Positions 1 to 6,602 of a stretch of DNA of 6,740 nucleotides are shown here, piece after piece; position 1 is the first letter of the stretch; each line of letters starts with the position of its first letter. Origin of the DNA: Bacteroidota bacterium (GTDB lineage: Bacteria; Bacteroidota; Ignavibacteria; Ignavibacteriales; Ignavibacteriaceae). The stretch is taken from contig JAEXTA010000138.1 of the NCBI GenBank assembly GCA_023453665.1, forward strand, positions 1 through 6,740, written 5' to 3'. The notes beneath the pieces are model-generated. The model was not told the DNA's origin. It did not search any database and saw only the letters and a list, made by a program, of their open reading frames with translations. The position numbers were made by a program, and so were the translations under genes.

Positions 1-1
1 T

Positions 2-1393
2 TTTAATACAACCGGAAATAACATTCCTCGGTACAATTTAACTTTAACACCTAACCAGAATGCAAACCTGATTGCGGAAGCTTTGGATTCATCATATAAT
101 TTTGAAGTGGTTTACCTTGGATATCCGGCTCCTCCTTCAGACGATACTTCGGGCGGGGATAATCTTTATGATGTTTACATTGAAGAACTTGGTTCGGGTT
201 TATACGGTTATACAGAATATGAAAGTGAAGTAACACCGGGTTCAAATAAATTTACTTCATTCATGGTAATTGATAATGATTATGCCGGTTCATTTGCCAG
301 TACCGGAATAAGCGGTGCAAGAGTTACTGTTGCACATGAATTTCACCATGCCATTCAGGGCGGAAATTATATTTTCAGAGAGTCAGACAGATTCTTTTAT
401 GAAATAACTTCTACTGCAATGGAGGAATTTGTCTTTGATTCTGTTAACGATTACTACGCCTATATGTCCAGCTATTTTCAGAGTCCGGGAAATTCATTTT
501 CAAGTAACAATGGTTACAATCTTGCAATCTGGAATATTTTTCTTAAAGACAGATTTGGTTTTGAAATCCTTAAACGTCAATGGGAGATGATGCCGCAGAT
601 GCGCGCCATAAGTGCAATTGCATCGAGCCTTGCAGAATTTAATTCATCATTACGCGCCGAATTTAATAAATTCGGAATATGGACTTACTATACAAACAAT
701 CGAAGAATACCCGGTTCATATTTTGAAGAAGCGCAAAGTTACCCTTTATTACGTACAGGAATGTCACGAACTTTTACACCACCTTCAGATTCGATTAATG
801 GAAATTCTTATCCGGTAGCCAACAACTTTTTTAATCTTGTTGATAATTCGAAAAGCCCTTCTGATACGGTGACTGTACTGATTTCGAATTCAAACATGGT
901 AAGCGGAATTAATTCTCCTGCAACTCAAACCCCGTTTAGTTACGTTTTAAGGATTGACTCTGTGCCCGGAAGTGTAAATTTAGCTCCCGGATATTTTGCC
1001 GTCTTTAATCCTGATGATCCTCAAAACTGGGCAGTGTCAGAATTTATTAACCGGCAACTTGTACGGGAAGACACTGCCAGAATCGAAATCCCAAAAACCG
1101 TAGAAGATTTTGTTTTTCCAAATCCATTTGTTATGGGTAAATCCGGACATGAAAATATTTATTTTTCTGTTCAGGCAAACCCCGGTGATGAGGTTCTGCT
1201 TAATGTTTATACTTCCGGTATGGAATTAGTGTATGCCTCCAAAGAACAGGTTTTTTCTTTTAATGGTTATAAAGTTATCCGGTGGAATGGAATTGCCGAT
1301 AATCTGAAATATGCAGCATCCGGTGTTTACATTTATGCCATTAAATCCGGTGATGATATTTATAAAGGTAAAGTGGTAATATTTAATGACTGA
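2..1393 (+). CDS. Secreted HExxH metalloprotease, MXAN_6640-like, with C-terminal sorting-like domain (5' partial)
   Basis: The reading frame is open from base 2 with no stop, so the gene begins upstream of the window; the in-frame TTG at 83 is not its start. The visible 463 codons include a zinc-protease motif HEFHH (codons 335-349) in the context VAHEFHHAIQ, followed 18 residues later by Glu (codon 401) in YEITSTAMEE, a plausible third zinc ligand as in gluzincin-type peptidases. This resembles the secreted MXAN_6640-type putative metalloproteases. A middle region rich in Ser, Asn and Pro follows. From about base 1110 there is a beta-rich C-terminal domain that opens with FPNPF and ends with SGVYIYAIKSGDDIYKGKVV, typical of FlgD Ig-like or type-A sorting domains of FCB-group exported proteins. 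Export is inferred, because the signal peptide is outside the window. The substrate is unknown. The stop codon lies 8 bp inside ccmA, which suggests co-transcription and perhaps translational coupling with the cytochrome c maturation genes. Family level is fairly sure; function is not. Confidence 0.82.
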   Translation, partial: FNTTGNNIPRYNLTLTPNQNANLIAEALDSSYNFEVVYLGYPAPPSDDTSGGDNLYDVYIEELGSGLYGYTEYESEVTPGSNKFTSFMVIDNDYAGSFASTGISGARVTVAHEFHHAIQGGNYIFRESDRFFYEITSTAMEEFVFDSVNDYYAYMSSYFQSPGNSFSSNNGYNLAIWNIFLKDRFGFEILKRQWEMMPQMRAISAIASSLAEFNSSLRAEFNKFGIWTYYTNNRRIPGSYFEEAQSYPLLRTGMSRTFTPPSDSINGNSYPVANNFFNLVDNSKSPSDTVTVLISNSNMVSGINSPATQTPFSYVLRIDSVPGSVNLAPGYFAVFNPDDPQNWAVSEFINRQLVREDTARIEIPKTVEDFVFPNPFVMGKSGHENIYFSVQANPGDEVLLNVYTSGMELVYASKEQVFSFNGYKVIRWNGIADNLKYAASGVYIYAIKSGDDIYKGKVVIFND

Positions 1394-2027
1394 TTATTCA
1401 CTTAAAGCCGAATCGCTCAACAAAACTTTTGGCAGAAGATTAATCTTTAAAGATTTAACATTTCATTTTAATAAGCCGGGTGTTTATGGAATATCAGGCG
1501 CAAATGGTTCAGGCAAATCGACACTTGTTAAAATCATTGCCGGAATAAATTCTCCATCACAAGGTACAATTGTTCACTCGATTAATGGTAAAGAGATAAT
1601 ACCTGAAAAACTTCACAACTATATAGGGTTTGTTTCACCTTACCTTGTTTTGTATGACGAGTTTTCGTCAATGGAAAATCTTAATCACTGTGCTGCTATA
1701 AGGGATATTAAACTCAACACTGCGCGGATCGATTATCTGCTCAACGAATTTAAACTCTATGACAGACGGAATGATCTTGTAAAAACATACAGCTCAGGTA
1801 TGAAACAAAGATTAAAATTTATTTTCGCACTAATGCATTCACCCGAATTAATTATACTGGATGAGCCAACATCAAATCTGGATGAAGACGGAAAGGGAAA
1901 AGTATATAAAATTATCGGGGAAGAATCGAAAGAACATATCGTACTTATCGCTTCAAATGAAAGAACCGATTTACAGCATTGCAGTGAAGAGATTGTGCTT
2001 GAAAAATACAAAATCAACCCAAACTAA
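1386..2027 (+). CDS. ccmA: Haem exporter ATP-binding subunit, CcmA-type ABC ATPase
   Basis: A 213-residue stand-alone ABC ATPase domain, about the usual size for CcmA. Walker A is GANGSGKST (38-46), the signature is YSSGMKQR (135-142), Walker B is LIILDEP (155-161) and the D-loop is SNLD (163-166). In the family, CcmA works with CcmB, and its ATP hydrolysis releases haem-loaded CcmE from the CcmC-CcmD complex on the cytoplasmic side of the inner membrane. Two functional positions are unusual: the Q-loop region reads FVSPYLVLYDEF (82-93), with no Gln at the expected place, and the residue after the strand HIVLIAS is Asn191 rather than the switch His. The ATG overlaps the preceding stop by 8 bp, with only weak purine-rich signals (AAAGG, AAGTGG) upstream, so coupling to the protease gene is likely. 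The name rests on position directly before ccmB as much as on sequence, since ABC ATPases look alike. Confidence 0.85.
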   Translation: MTDYSLKAESLNKTFGRRLIFKDLTFHFNKPGVYGISGANGSGKSTLVKIIAGINSPSQGTIVHSINGKEIIPEKLHNYIGFVSPYLVLYDEFSSMENLNHCAAIRDIKLNTARIDYLLNEFKLYDRRNDLVKTYSSGMKQRLKFIFALMHSPELIILDEPTSNLDEDGKGKVYKIIGEESKEHIVLIASNERTDLQHCSEEIVLEKYKINPN

Positions 2028-2042
2028 ATTTTATTTTAACTG

Positions 2043-2714
2043 ATGTCATTTAATTCAAAAGCATACGCGTTATTCAAAAAAGATTTTAATTCTGAACTTA
2101 GAACACGTTACGCAGTTAATTCACTTGCTATGTTTATTATAGTGGCAATTAGTGTAATACTGTTTTCAATCGGCAACGAAAAAATTTCTGAAAGTCTTAC
2201 AGGTGGTTTATTCTGGGTTGTTATTTTTTTTACAGCAATGTCCGGACTATCGCGAGCTTTTGTTTCTGAAGAAGAAAGAGGAACATCACTAACACTTCAG
2301 TTGATCGCTTCTCCGTCAACAGTTTATACAGGAAAACTACTTTTTAATTTAATACTTGTTTTTTGTATGAACACGGTAATTGCGGTTTTATACTCAGCAA
2401 TGTTTGAAGCATTTGTTATAAAAAACTTTGTCCTCTTTTTAACTTCATTTGTACTTGGAAATATAGGATTGGCAGTTTCATCAACAACAATTGCTGCAAT
2501 AATTTCAAAAGCGGGAGCGAAAGGAACATTATATCCTGTGCTTTCATTCCCGATTTTATTGCCTTTAATTTTAACATCGGTTCAACTTACATTATTTGCC
2601 ATTGATGGCACATCCTTTGAAGAAAGTAAGTTTGAATTGGCAATAGTTGTTAGTTATGATGTAATAATGCTGACTGCTTCTTATATGCTGTTCGATTTTA
2701 TCTGGAAAGATTAG
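2043..2714 (+). CDS. ccmB: Haem exporter membrane subunit CcmB
   Basis: A 223-residue integral membrane protein with about six hydrophobic segments (approximately residues 24-44, 55-74, 98-121, 128-155, 162-187 and 197-221), the size and topology of the CcmB family. The cytoplasmic stretch RAFVSEEERGTSLTLQLIAS (71-90) matches the conserved CcmB region with an acidic EEE/RGT core before the third helix. CcmB pairs with CcmA to form the ABC complex that drives release of haem-bearing CcmE from CcmC-CcmD in the inner membrane. The start is 15 bp after the ccmA stop. No Shine-Dalgarno sequence is visible in the T/A-rich gap, which is common in the Bacteroidota group and compatible with translation coupled to ccmA. 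The family assignment is firm from sequence and context. Confidence 0.93.
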   Translation: MSFNSKAYALFKKDFNSELRTRYAVNSLAMFIIVAISVILFSIGNEKISESLTGGLFWVVIFFTAMSGLSRAFVSEEERGTSLTLQLIASPSTVYTGKLLFNLILVFCMNTVIAVLYSAMFEAFVIKNFVLFLTSFVLGNIGLAVSSTTIAAIISKAGAKGTLYPVLSFPILLPLILTSVQLTLFAIDGTSFEESKFELAIVVSYDVIMLTASYMLFDFIWKD

Positions 2715-2722
2715 TAAATTCC

Positions 2723-2744
2723 CTCAAATTTTAATTGAGTTTTT
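2723..2744 (+). other. Small hairpin plus T-run between ccmB and ccmC
   Basis: CTCAA (2723-2727) can pair with TTGAG (2735-2739) around a 7-base loop, and five T residues follow directly up to the ccmC ATG at 2745. The stem is only five pairs, three of them A-T, so it is too weak to be a convincing terminator. The 3' arm contains the only SD-like bases (GAG, 2737-2739) in front of ccmC, so the hairpin could mask the ribosome site. It may also be chance in AT-rich DNA. Confidence 0.25.
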
Positions 2745-3449
2745 ATGATTTGGAAAATATTTCTTTTTCTACTGTTGAGTTTTGTATCAGTTGCGGGAAT
2801 TGCGTTTCCCATAGTCGAGAAGCCGACAGCCTGGTATGAGTTTCCGCTTATACGCGGACTCGAAGAAAATGCCAAAATAATTTTCTTCCATGTACCAACC
2901 GCATGGCTTACACTTGTTGCATTTTTAATGTCTACCATCTACAGTATAAAATATCTTCGCAAAAAAAATCTTGATGATGATGCCAAATCATACACTGCCG
3001 CACAATTGGGAATGATCTTTTGTGTATTGGCAACTGTTACCGGAGCTGTCTGGGCTAAATTTGCATGGGGCTCTTACTGGAGCTGGGATCCAAGACAGAC
3101 CAGCATATTTGCTTTATTATTGATTTATGGTGCATGGTTCGCATTACGTTCTTCAATTGAATCTGAAGAAAAAAGAGCAACACTTTCAGCAGTTTACTCG
3201 ATGATAGCATTTATAACAGTACCGTTTTTTATTTTTATAATGCCGAGGATAATGAAAGGACTTCATCCCGGTTCAGCAGATGATACAAATGCCGGACCTG
3301 TAATTGATTTTAAAATGAACTCAAATATGCAGTTGATATTTTTTCTATCGATGATAGGATTCACCATTCTTTATTTCTGGATGTGGAGAGTGGGATACAA
3401 ATCATTAATAATAAGAGACAAAATTAATAAACAACTAATCAGAGGTTAA
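2745..3449 (+). CDS. ccmC: Haem-handling membrane protein CcmC
   Basis: A 234-residue protein with about six membrane helices (approximately 3-22, 45-66, 85-103, 119-134, 147-166 and 194-212), the normal size for CcmC. The tryptophan-rich periplasmic WWD-type motif is present as WGSYWSWDPRQT (107-118), with the R-x-T ending that is typical of CcmC rather than CcmF. The two conserved external histidines that ligate haem in the family are H49 (in FFHVPTAW) and H173 (in GLHPGS), one on each side of the motif. CcmC holds haem at the outer face of the inner membrane and passes it to CcmE, helped by CcmD and by ATP hydrolysis in CcmA-CcmB. The gene starts 30 bp after ccmB and is followed after 2 bp by ccmD. 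Its SD is weak (GAG at 2737-2739). The assignment is secure. Confidence 0.95.
   Translation: MIWKIFLFLLLSFVSVAGIAFPIVEKPTAWYEFPLIRGLEENAKIIFFHVPTAWLTLVAFLMSTIYSIKYLRKKNLDDDAKSYTAAQLGMIFCVLATVTGAVWAKFAWGSYWSWDPRQTSIFALLLIYGAWFALRSSIESEEKRATLSAVYSMIAFITVPFFIFIMPRIMKGLHPGSADDTNAGPVIDFKMNSNMQLIFFLSMIGFTILYFWMWRVGYKSLIIRDKINKQLIRG
3441..3445 (+). promoter_or_regulatory. Ribosome binding site for ccmD
   Basis: AGAGG lies inside the last codons of ccmC, 6 bases before the TTG at 3452. It is better than the sites in front of ccmA, ccmB or ccmC, and it supports the TTG as a real start codon for the small ccmD frame. Confidence 0.6.
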
Positions 3450-3451
3450 CC

Positions 3452-3607
3452 TTGGAAGGCTTCCATCAGTTCCTGGAAAATAATGCAATTTATATAGTGA
3501 TGGTGATCGTCCTGATAGTCTGGACCGGAATTTTTCTATATATGCTAAACTTGGATAAACGTATAAAAAATGTTGAAAAAGAAATGGAGAAGACAAATGA
3601 AAAATAA
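3452..3607 (+). CDS. ccmD: Small membrane adaptor CcmD (TTG start)
   Basis: A 51-codon frame fills the space between ccmC and ccmE, opening with TTG behind an AGAGG site and ending with TAA at 3605-3607. The protein begins MEGFHQFLENNAIYIVMVIV (with TTG read as Met), has one membrane helix (about 12-32) containing the VWTGIFLY stretch, and ends in a charged K/E-rich cytoplasmic tail (LDKRIKNVEKEMEKTNEK). This is the layout of CcmD: a short outside N-terminus, one helix, and a basic or charged tail of about 15-20 residues. CcmD stabilises the CcmC-CcmE complex and is needed for release of haem-loaded CcmE. The gene follows ccmC by 2 bp and overlaps ccmE by 11 bp, so it is surely part of the operon. 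Position and shape both support the call. CcmD is poorly conserved in sequence, and the non-ATG start makes it easy to miss. Confidence 0.85.
   Translation: MEGFHQFLENNAIYIVMVIVLIVWTGIFLYMLNLDKRIKNVEKEMEKTNEK
3586..3590 (+). promoter_or_regulatory. Ribosome binding site that sets the ccmE start
   Basis: GGAGA, lying inside ccmD, is 6 bases before the ATG at 3597. It favours that ATG over the in-frame ATG at 3570, which would add nine basic residues and has no SD-like sequence in front of it. Confidence 0.6.
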
Positions 3608-3998
3608 ATATATATTCGGCGGTGTTATCATCGTACTGTTTATGAGTATGATGGTTTATCTTTTTACTCAAAGCAATATTCAGTACGAAGAGGATTTTGC
3701 AAAAGTAAAAGAAAATTCAAAAACTGTTAAAGCAACAGGTAAATGGGTTAAAGAAAAAAATTATACAATCGATAAAGAAAATAAAACTTTCAGTTTCTAC
3801 ATGGCAGATGCCTGGGGCGTTGAAATGAAAGTTATGTACAAAGGAACAATCCCGAATAATTTTGAAACAGCAGAATCAGTTGTCGTAACAGGACAGTACA
3901 CAGACGGACAATTCCATGCAAAAGATATTTTGACAAAGTGTCCAAGTAAATATGAAGAAGAATATGAACAGGAAACTGTAAAGACATCAGGGATATAA
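3597..3998 (+). CDS. ccmE: Haem chaperone CcmE, cysteine-type (CxxxY)
   Basis: A 133-residue CcmE: short basic N-terminus (MKNKY), one membrane anchor (about 6-24), then a periplasmic beta-rich region of OB-fold type (about 40-112), matching family length. CcmE receives haem from CcmC-CcmD and delivers it to CcmF. In classical CcmE the haem is bound covalently by His in an HxxxY motif after the last strand (H130/Y134 in E. coli). Here the aligned segment is ILTKCPSKYEEEYE, so Cys115 replaces His and Tyr119 is kept. Cys115 is the only cysteine and His107, a few residues earlier, the only histidine. Such cysteine-type CcmE proteins are known from Desulfovibrio and archaea, where they go with loss of CcmG and CcmH (System I*). 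I chose the ATG at 3597 because of the GGAGA site; a start at 3570 would give 142 residues. The gene overlaps ccmD by 11 bp and precedes ccmF by 33 bp. Confidence 0.93.
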   Translation: MKNKYIFGGVIIVLFMSMMVYLFTQSNIQYEEDFAKVKENSKTVKATGKWVKEKNYTIDKENKTFSFYMADAWGVEMKVMYKGTIPNNFETAESVVVTGQYTDGQFHAKDILTKCPSKYEEEYEQETVKTSGI

Positions 3999-4022
3999 GT
4001 AATCATAAAAGTTAAATAACCC

Positions 4023-4028
4023 GAGGAA
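4023..4028 (+). promoter_or_regulatory. Ribosome binding site for ccmF
   Basis: GAGGAA is 3 bases before the ATG at 4032 (the GAGG core is 5 bases away). It supports that start and is one of the stronger SD signals in the operon. Confidence 0.6.
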
Positions 4029-4031
4029 TAA

Positions 4032-6434
4032 ATGATTGGAAGTATTGTTCTTTCGCTTGCATTAGCAGGCAGTGTATTATCAATGATAATGTTTTACCTG
4101 AGTTATAAAGGGTATAAAAATACACTAAACGTAGGTAGAATCGCTTATCATTCAATGGCAATGCTTGTTATAGTTGCTTCAACAATATTATGGTATGCAT
4201 TGCTTAACCATCAGTATGAATACAAATATGTTTATAGTTACAGTGCTAACAGTCTTAACACAGGATTTCTTCTTGCATCGTTCTGGGGCGGTCAGGAAGG
4301 AAGTTTTATGTTGTGGCTGCTGTTAACATCTATCGTCGGAATTGTACTTCAATCATACTCATCCAAACGTGGTGACCTTGAACCAAGAGTAATGGCTGTC
4401 TTCACACTCGCCACAAGTTTTCTTCTTGTAATGGTATCGCCGTTATTCAAAAATCCTTTTGCTTACATCTGGGCTGAACCTGTATTTCTTAATGCTAAAA
4501 CTGTAAACCCTGCATATTTTAATTTGCCGATACTTCAGAATTTTATGTTCAGCGACGGATCGACAGGACAAAATTTTGTTAAGATGAGTACCGAACTTGT
4601 TGCTGTTTTAAAAGGTGCAGGAATTTCCGTAAGCCAGTTTATAGTTGACGGCAAAGGATTAAATCCACAACTTTTAAATTTCTGGATGCAGATTCACCCT
4701 CCGATTTTATTTATCGGTTTTGCAATGGCAACAGTACCATTTGCATTGGCTCTTTCTGCTTTAATGAAGAATGATTACAGGGATTGGGTTAAACAATCTT
4801 TACCATGGGTACTTGCCGGTTCAGGAATATTAGGATTAGGAATTATGTTAGGTGGTTACTGGGCTTACGAAATGCTTGGTTGGGGCGGTTACTGGGCATG
4901 GGATCCTGTAGAAAACTCAAGCTTAATTCCATGGCTTGTCGGCGTTGCATCAATACATACAATGCTTGTTCAAAAGAAAAGCCAGGCAAAAGGTGGAATA
5001 GGCAAGTATGTAAAAACAAATCTCATACTCAGTATGATGACATATATACTGGTTCTTTACAGTACATTTTTAACAAGAAGCGGTGTACTAGGTGATGCAT
5101 CGGTTCATTCTTTTGTTGATCCGGGAATGCTCGTTTATTTATTCCTTATAATTTTTATCTCATCATTTATACTTCTTGGTTTTGGAATGATCGCTTATCG
5201 ATGGAAAACACTTAACGAAGAAACTGCAGCTGATGAAAGTCTTCTTTCAAGAGAACTGGCTCTTTTCACTGCGGCAATTGTATTATGTGCATCAGCTATC
5301 ATTGTTCTTGTTGGGACATCTGCACCTATATTCGGACAGTCAGTCGATACATTCTTTTACGATGAAATGCATTTACCACTTGCCATAATTATCGGTTTAC
5401 TTAATGGTGTCAGTTTATTAATAAAATGGAAACAATCCTCAACATCCGAGCTTGTCAAAAAATCTGTCATCTCTCTGGCGGCATCAGTTCTGTTTACTAT
5501 TGTATTGGTGATTGGCGGACTTACAAACATAATGATGCTTATCCTGGCATTTGCCACAGCATTTTCACTATTCGTTAATCTTGAAATTGCAATAAAGATT
5601 ATTCGGGGTAACCTTAAGATGCTCGGCGCTTATGTATCACATATAGGAATAGCGTTATTTATTCTTGGTGTTATCGGTTCTGCTTCAGGAACTAAAGATG
5701 TTGACATCGATCTTGTTAAAAATAAACCAACCGAAGCATTTGGCTACCAGATGACATTCACAGGTTATGAACCGATTGAGAACAATACAAAGTATGCGTT
5801 TAATATAAATCTCAAACAGGGTGATAAATCATTTAACGTATCACCGGTAATGTACATCAGTGATTTTAACAATGGATTAATGAGAGAGCCCGCAATTCTT
5901 TCTTTACTGACAAAAGATATTTACTTCTCTCCGTTAGGATATGATGAAGGAAACCACGAAGGTCACGATCATTCAGTCAGTACAGTTACATTGTCAAAAG
6001 GCGGTACCTCAGAATTTGCCGGAACAAAAATCACTTTTAATGAATTTGTTATTGGTGCTGAAACAATGACTGCAATGCAGCAAGGTCAGGATTTTGAAAT
6101 GGGCGCAAAGTTAAGTGCTGAAAAAAATGGAGTAAAAAAAGATTTTGAATTGAAGCTGATTTCAAAACAAGGTAACAGAGAATTAACATCAGAAACTTTC
6201 AAAGATTTAAATCTGAAAGTTGAATTACAAAATCTTCAGGCAGGAAATATCCAGATTGGACTTTCCGCTTTAGATGGAGCTGAAACAACAACAACTAATG
6301 AACCAGTTGAAGAAATATTATCTGTTTCAGCAAGTATCAAACCTTATATTGGATTGGTATGGATCGGTGTTCTTGTAATGTTCCTCGGTTTTCTTGTATC
6401 TGTTGGAAGAAGATTAAAAGAATCTCTTGTCTGA
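4032..6434 (+). CDS. ccmF: Cytochrome c haem lyase subunit CcmF (CcsA-like), enlarged form
   Basis: An 800-residue polytopic membrane protein that attaches haem to apocytochrome c in the family. Its signatures are FWGGQEGSFMLW near residue 85-95 and the WWD-type haem motif WGGYWAWDPVEN (284-295), with the PVEN ending that separates CcmF from CcmC. The likely haem-ligand histidines are H222 (QIHPP), H309 (ASIHT) and H537 (VSHIG). FLTRSGVLGDASVHSF (about 345-361) is also typical. The protein is about 150 residues longer than E. coli CcmF (647). The excess lies in two places: about 145-205, between NPF and GKGLNP before H222, and about 640-755 in the last periplasmic domain, between the MREPAI...SPLGYDEG region and the final helix starting near KPYIG (770). 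The second begins with a His-rich stretch HEGHDHS (642-648). The gene is last in the operon and is followed by a terminator. No CcmH/I partner is encoded next to it, although these normally form the lyase complex with CcmF. Confidence 0.94.
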   Translation: MIGSIVLSLALAGSVLSMIMFYLSYKGYKNTLNVGRIAYHSMAMLVIVASTILWYALLNHQYEYKYVYSYSANSLNTGFLLASFWGGQEGSFMLWLLLTSIVGIVLQSYSSKRGDLEPRVMAVFTLATSFLLVMVSPLFKNPFAYIWAEPVFLNAKTVNPAYFNLPILQNFMFSDGSTGQNFVKMSTELVAVLKGAGISVSQFIVDGKGLNPQLLNFWMQIHPPILFIGFAMATVPFALALSALMKNDYRDWVKQSLPWVLAGSGILGLGIMLGGYWAYEMLGWGGYWAWDPVENSSLIPWLVGVASIHTMLVQKKSQAKGGIGKYVKTNLILSMMTYILVLYSTFLTRSGVLGDASVHSFVDPGMLVYLFLIIFISSFILLGFGMIAYRWKTLNEETAADESLLSRELALFTAAIVLCASAIIVLVGTSAPIFGQSVDTFFYDEMHLPLAIIIGLLNGVSLLIKWKQSSTSELVKKSVISLAASVLFTIVLVIGGLTNIMMLILAFATAFSLFVNLEIAIKIIRGNLKMLGAYVSHIGIALFILGVIGSASGTKDVDIDLVKNKPTEAFGYQMTFTGYEPIENNTKYAFNINLKQGDKSFNVSPVMYISDFNNGLMREPAILSLLTKDIYFSPLGYDEGNHEGHDHSVSTVTLSKGGTSEFAGTKITFNEFVIGAETMTAMQQGQDFEMGAKLSAEKNGVKKDFELKLISKQGNRELTSETFKDLNLKVELQNLQAGNIQIGLSALDGAETTTTNEPVEEILSVSASIKPYIGLVWIGVLVMFLGFLVSVGRRLKESLV

Positions 6435-6455
6435 TACTTAATAAATTTCATAATG

Positions 6456-6486
6456 AAGGGCGATGGTCATCGCCCTTTTTCTTTTT
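6456..6486 (+). terminator. Intrinsic terminator of the ccm operon
   Basis: A perfect 9-bp stem, AAGGGCGAT (6456-6464) with ATCGCCCTT (6469-6477), closes a GGTC tetraloop and runs into a T-rich tract (6476-6486, TTTTTCTTTTT with one C). It starts 21 bases after the ccmF stop. This is a strong rho-independent terminator on the + strand and marks ccmF as the last gene of the operon. Confidence 0.9.
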
Positions 6487-6560
6487 AAAATTGTCATTAA
6501 CATTTCAAATTCACAAAACACATTCATAACATTTTTAATTCTTCACTGAATTGAATTTAT

Positions 6561-6568
6561 TATATTTG
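6561..6568 (+). promoter_or_regulatory. Bacteroidota-type -7 promoter element
   Basis: TATATTTG fits the TAnnTTTG -7 consensus used by the primary sigma factor of the Bacteroidota group. It would start transcription near 6572-6576, about 30 bases before the ATG at 6603. A clear TTG/TTTG -33 element is not visible at the usual distance; only an AT-rich stretch (ATTTTTAATT, 6531-6540) is there. The position between a terminator and a gene with a good ribosome site supports the call. Confidence 0.55.
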
Positions 6569-6592
6569 CCCGAAGGTTAAATAATAAATTCC

Positions 6593-6597
6593 GGAGG
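6593..6597 (+). promoter_or_regulatory. Ribosome binding site of the downstream secreted-protein gene
   Basis: GGAGG is 5 bases before the ATG at 6603, the best SD sequence in the window, and fixes the start of the last gene. Confidence 0.75.
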
Positions 6598-6602
6598 TTT
6601 TT

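Noticed and set aside
83..85. TTG as the start of the metalloprotease gene
   Set aside because: The frame is open back to base 2 and the upstream codons (reading PRYNLTLTPNQNANLIAEAL) look like ordinary protein. No signal peptide follows the TTG, although the protein is expected to be exported.
51..245. Minus-strand and out-of-frame open frames overlapping the protease and ccm genes
   Set aside because: All lie inside well-supported genes on the + strand and encode no recognisable domain or membrane pattern of their own.
3570..3596. Upstream ATG for ccmE giving MLKKKWRRQ at the N-terminus
   Set aside because: There is no SD in front of it, and the ATG at 3597 has GGAGA at 6 bases and gives a normal short CcmE N-terminus. 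The upstream bases also code for the ccmD tail in another frame.
4032..6434. NrfE rather than CcmF identity for the large haem lyase protein
   Set aside because: It sits directly after ccmABCDE and no nrfF/nrfG or nitrite reductase gene is adjacent; CcmF is the simpler reading.
6499..6546. Imperfect direct repeat AACATTTCAAATTCAC / AACATTTTTAATTCTTCAC upstream of the last promoter, possible operator
   Set aside because: The copies differ in length and sequence and the region is very AT-rich, so chance similarity is likely.
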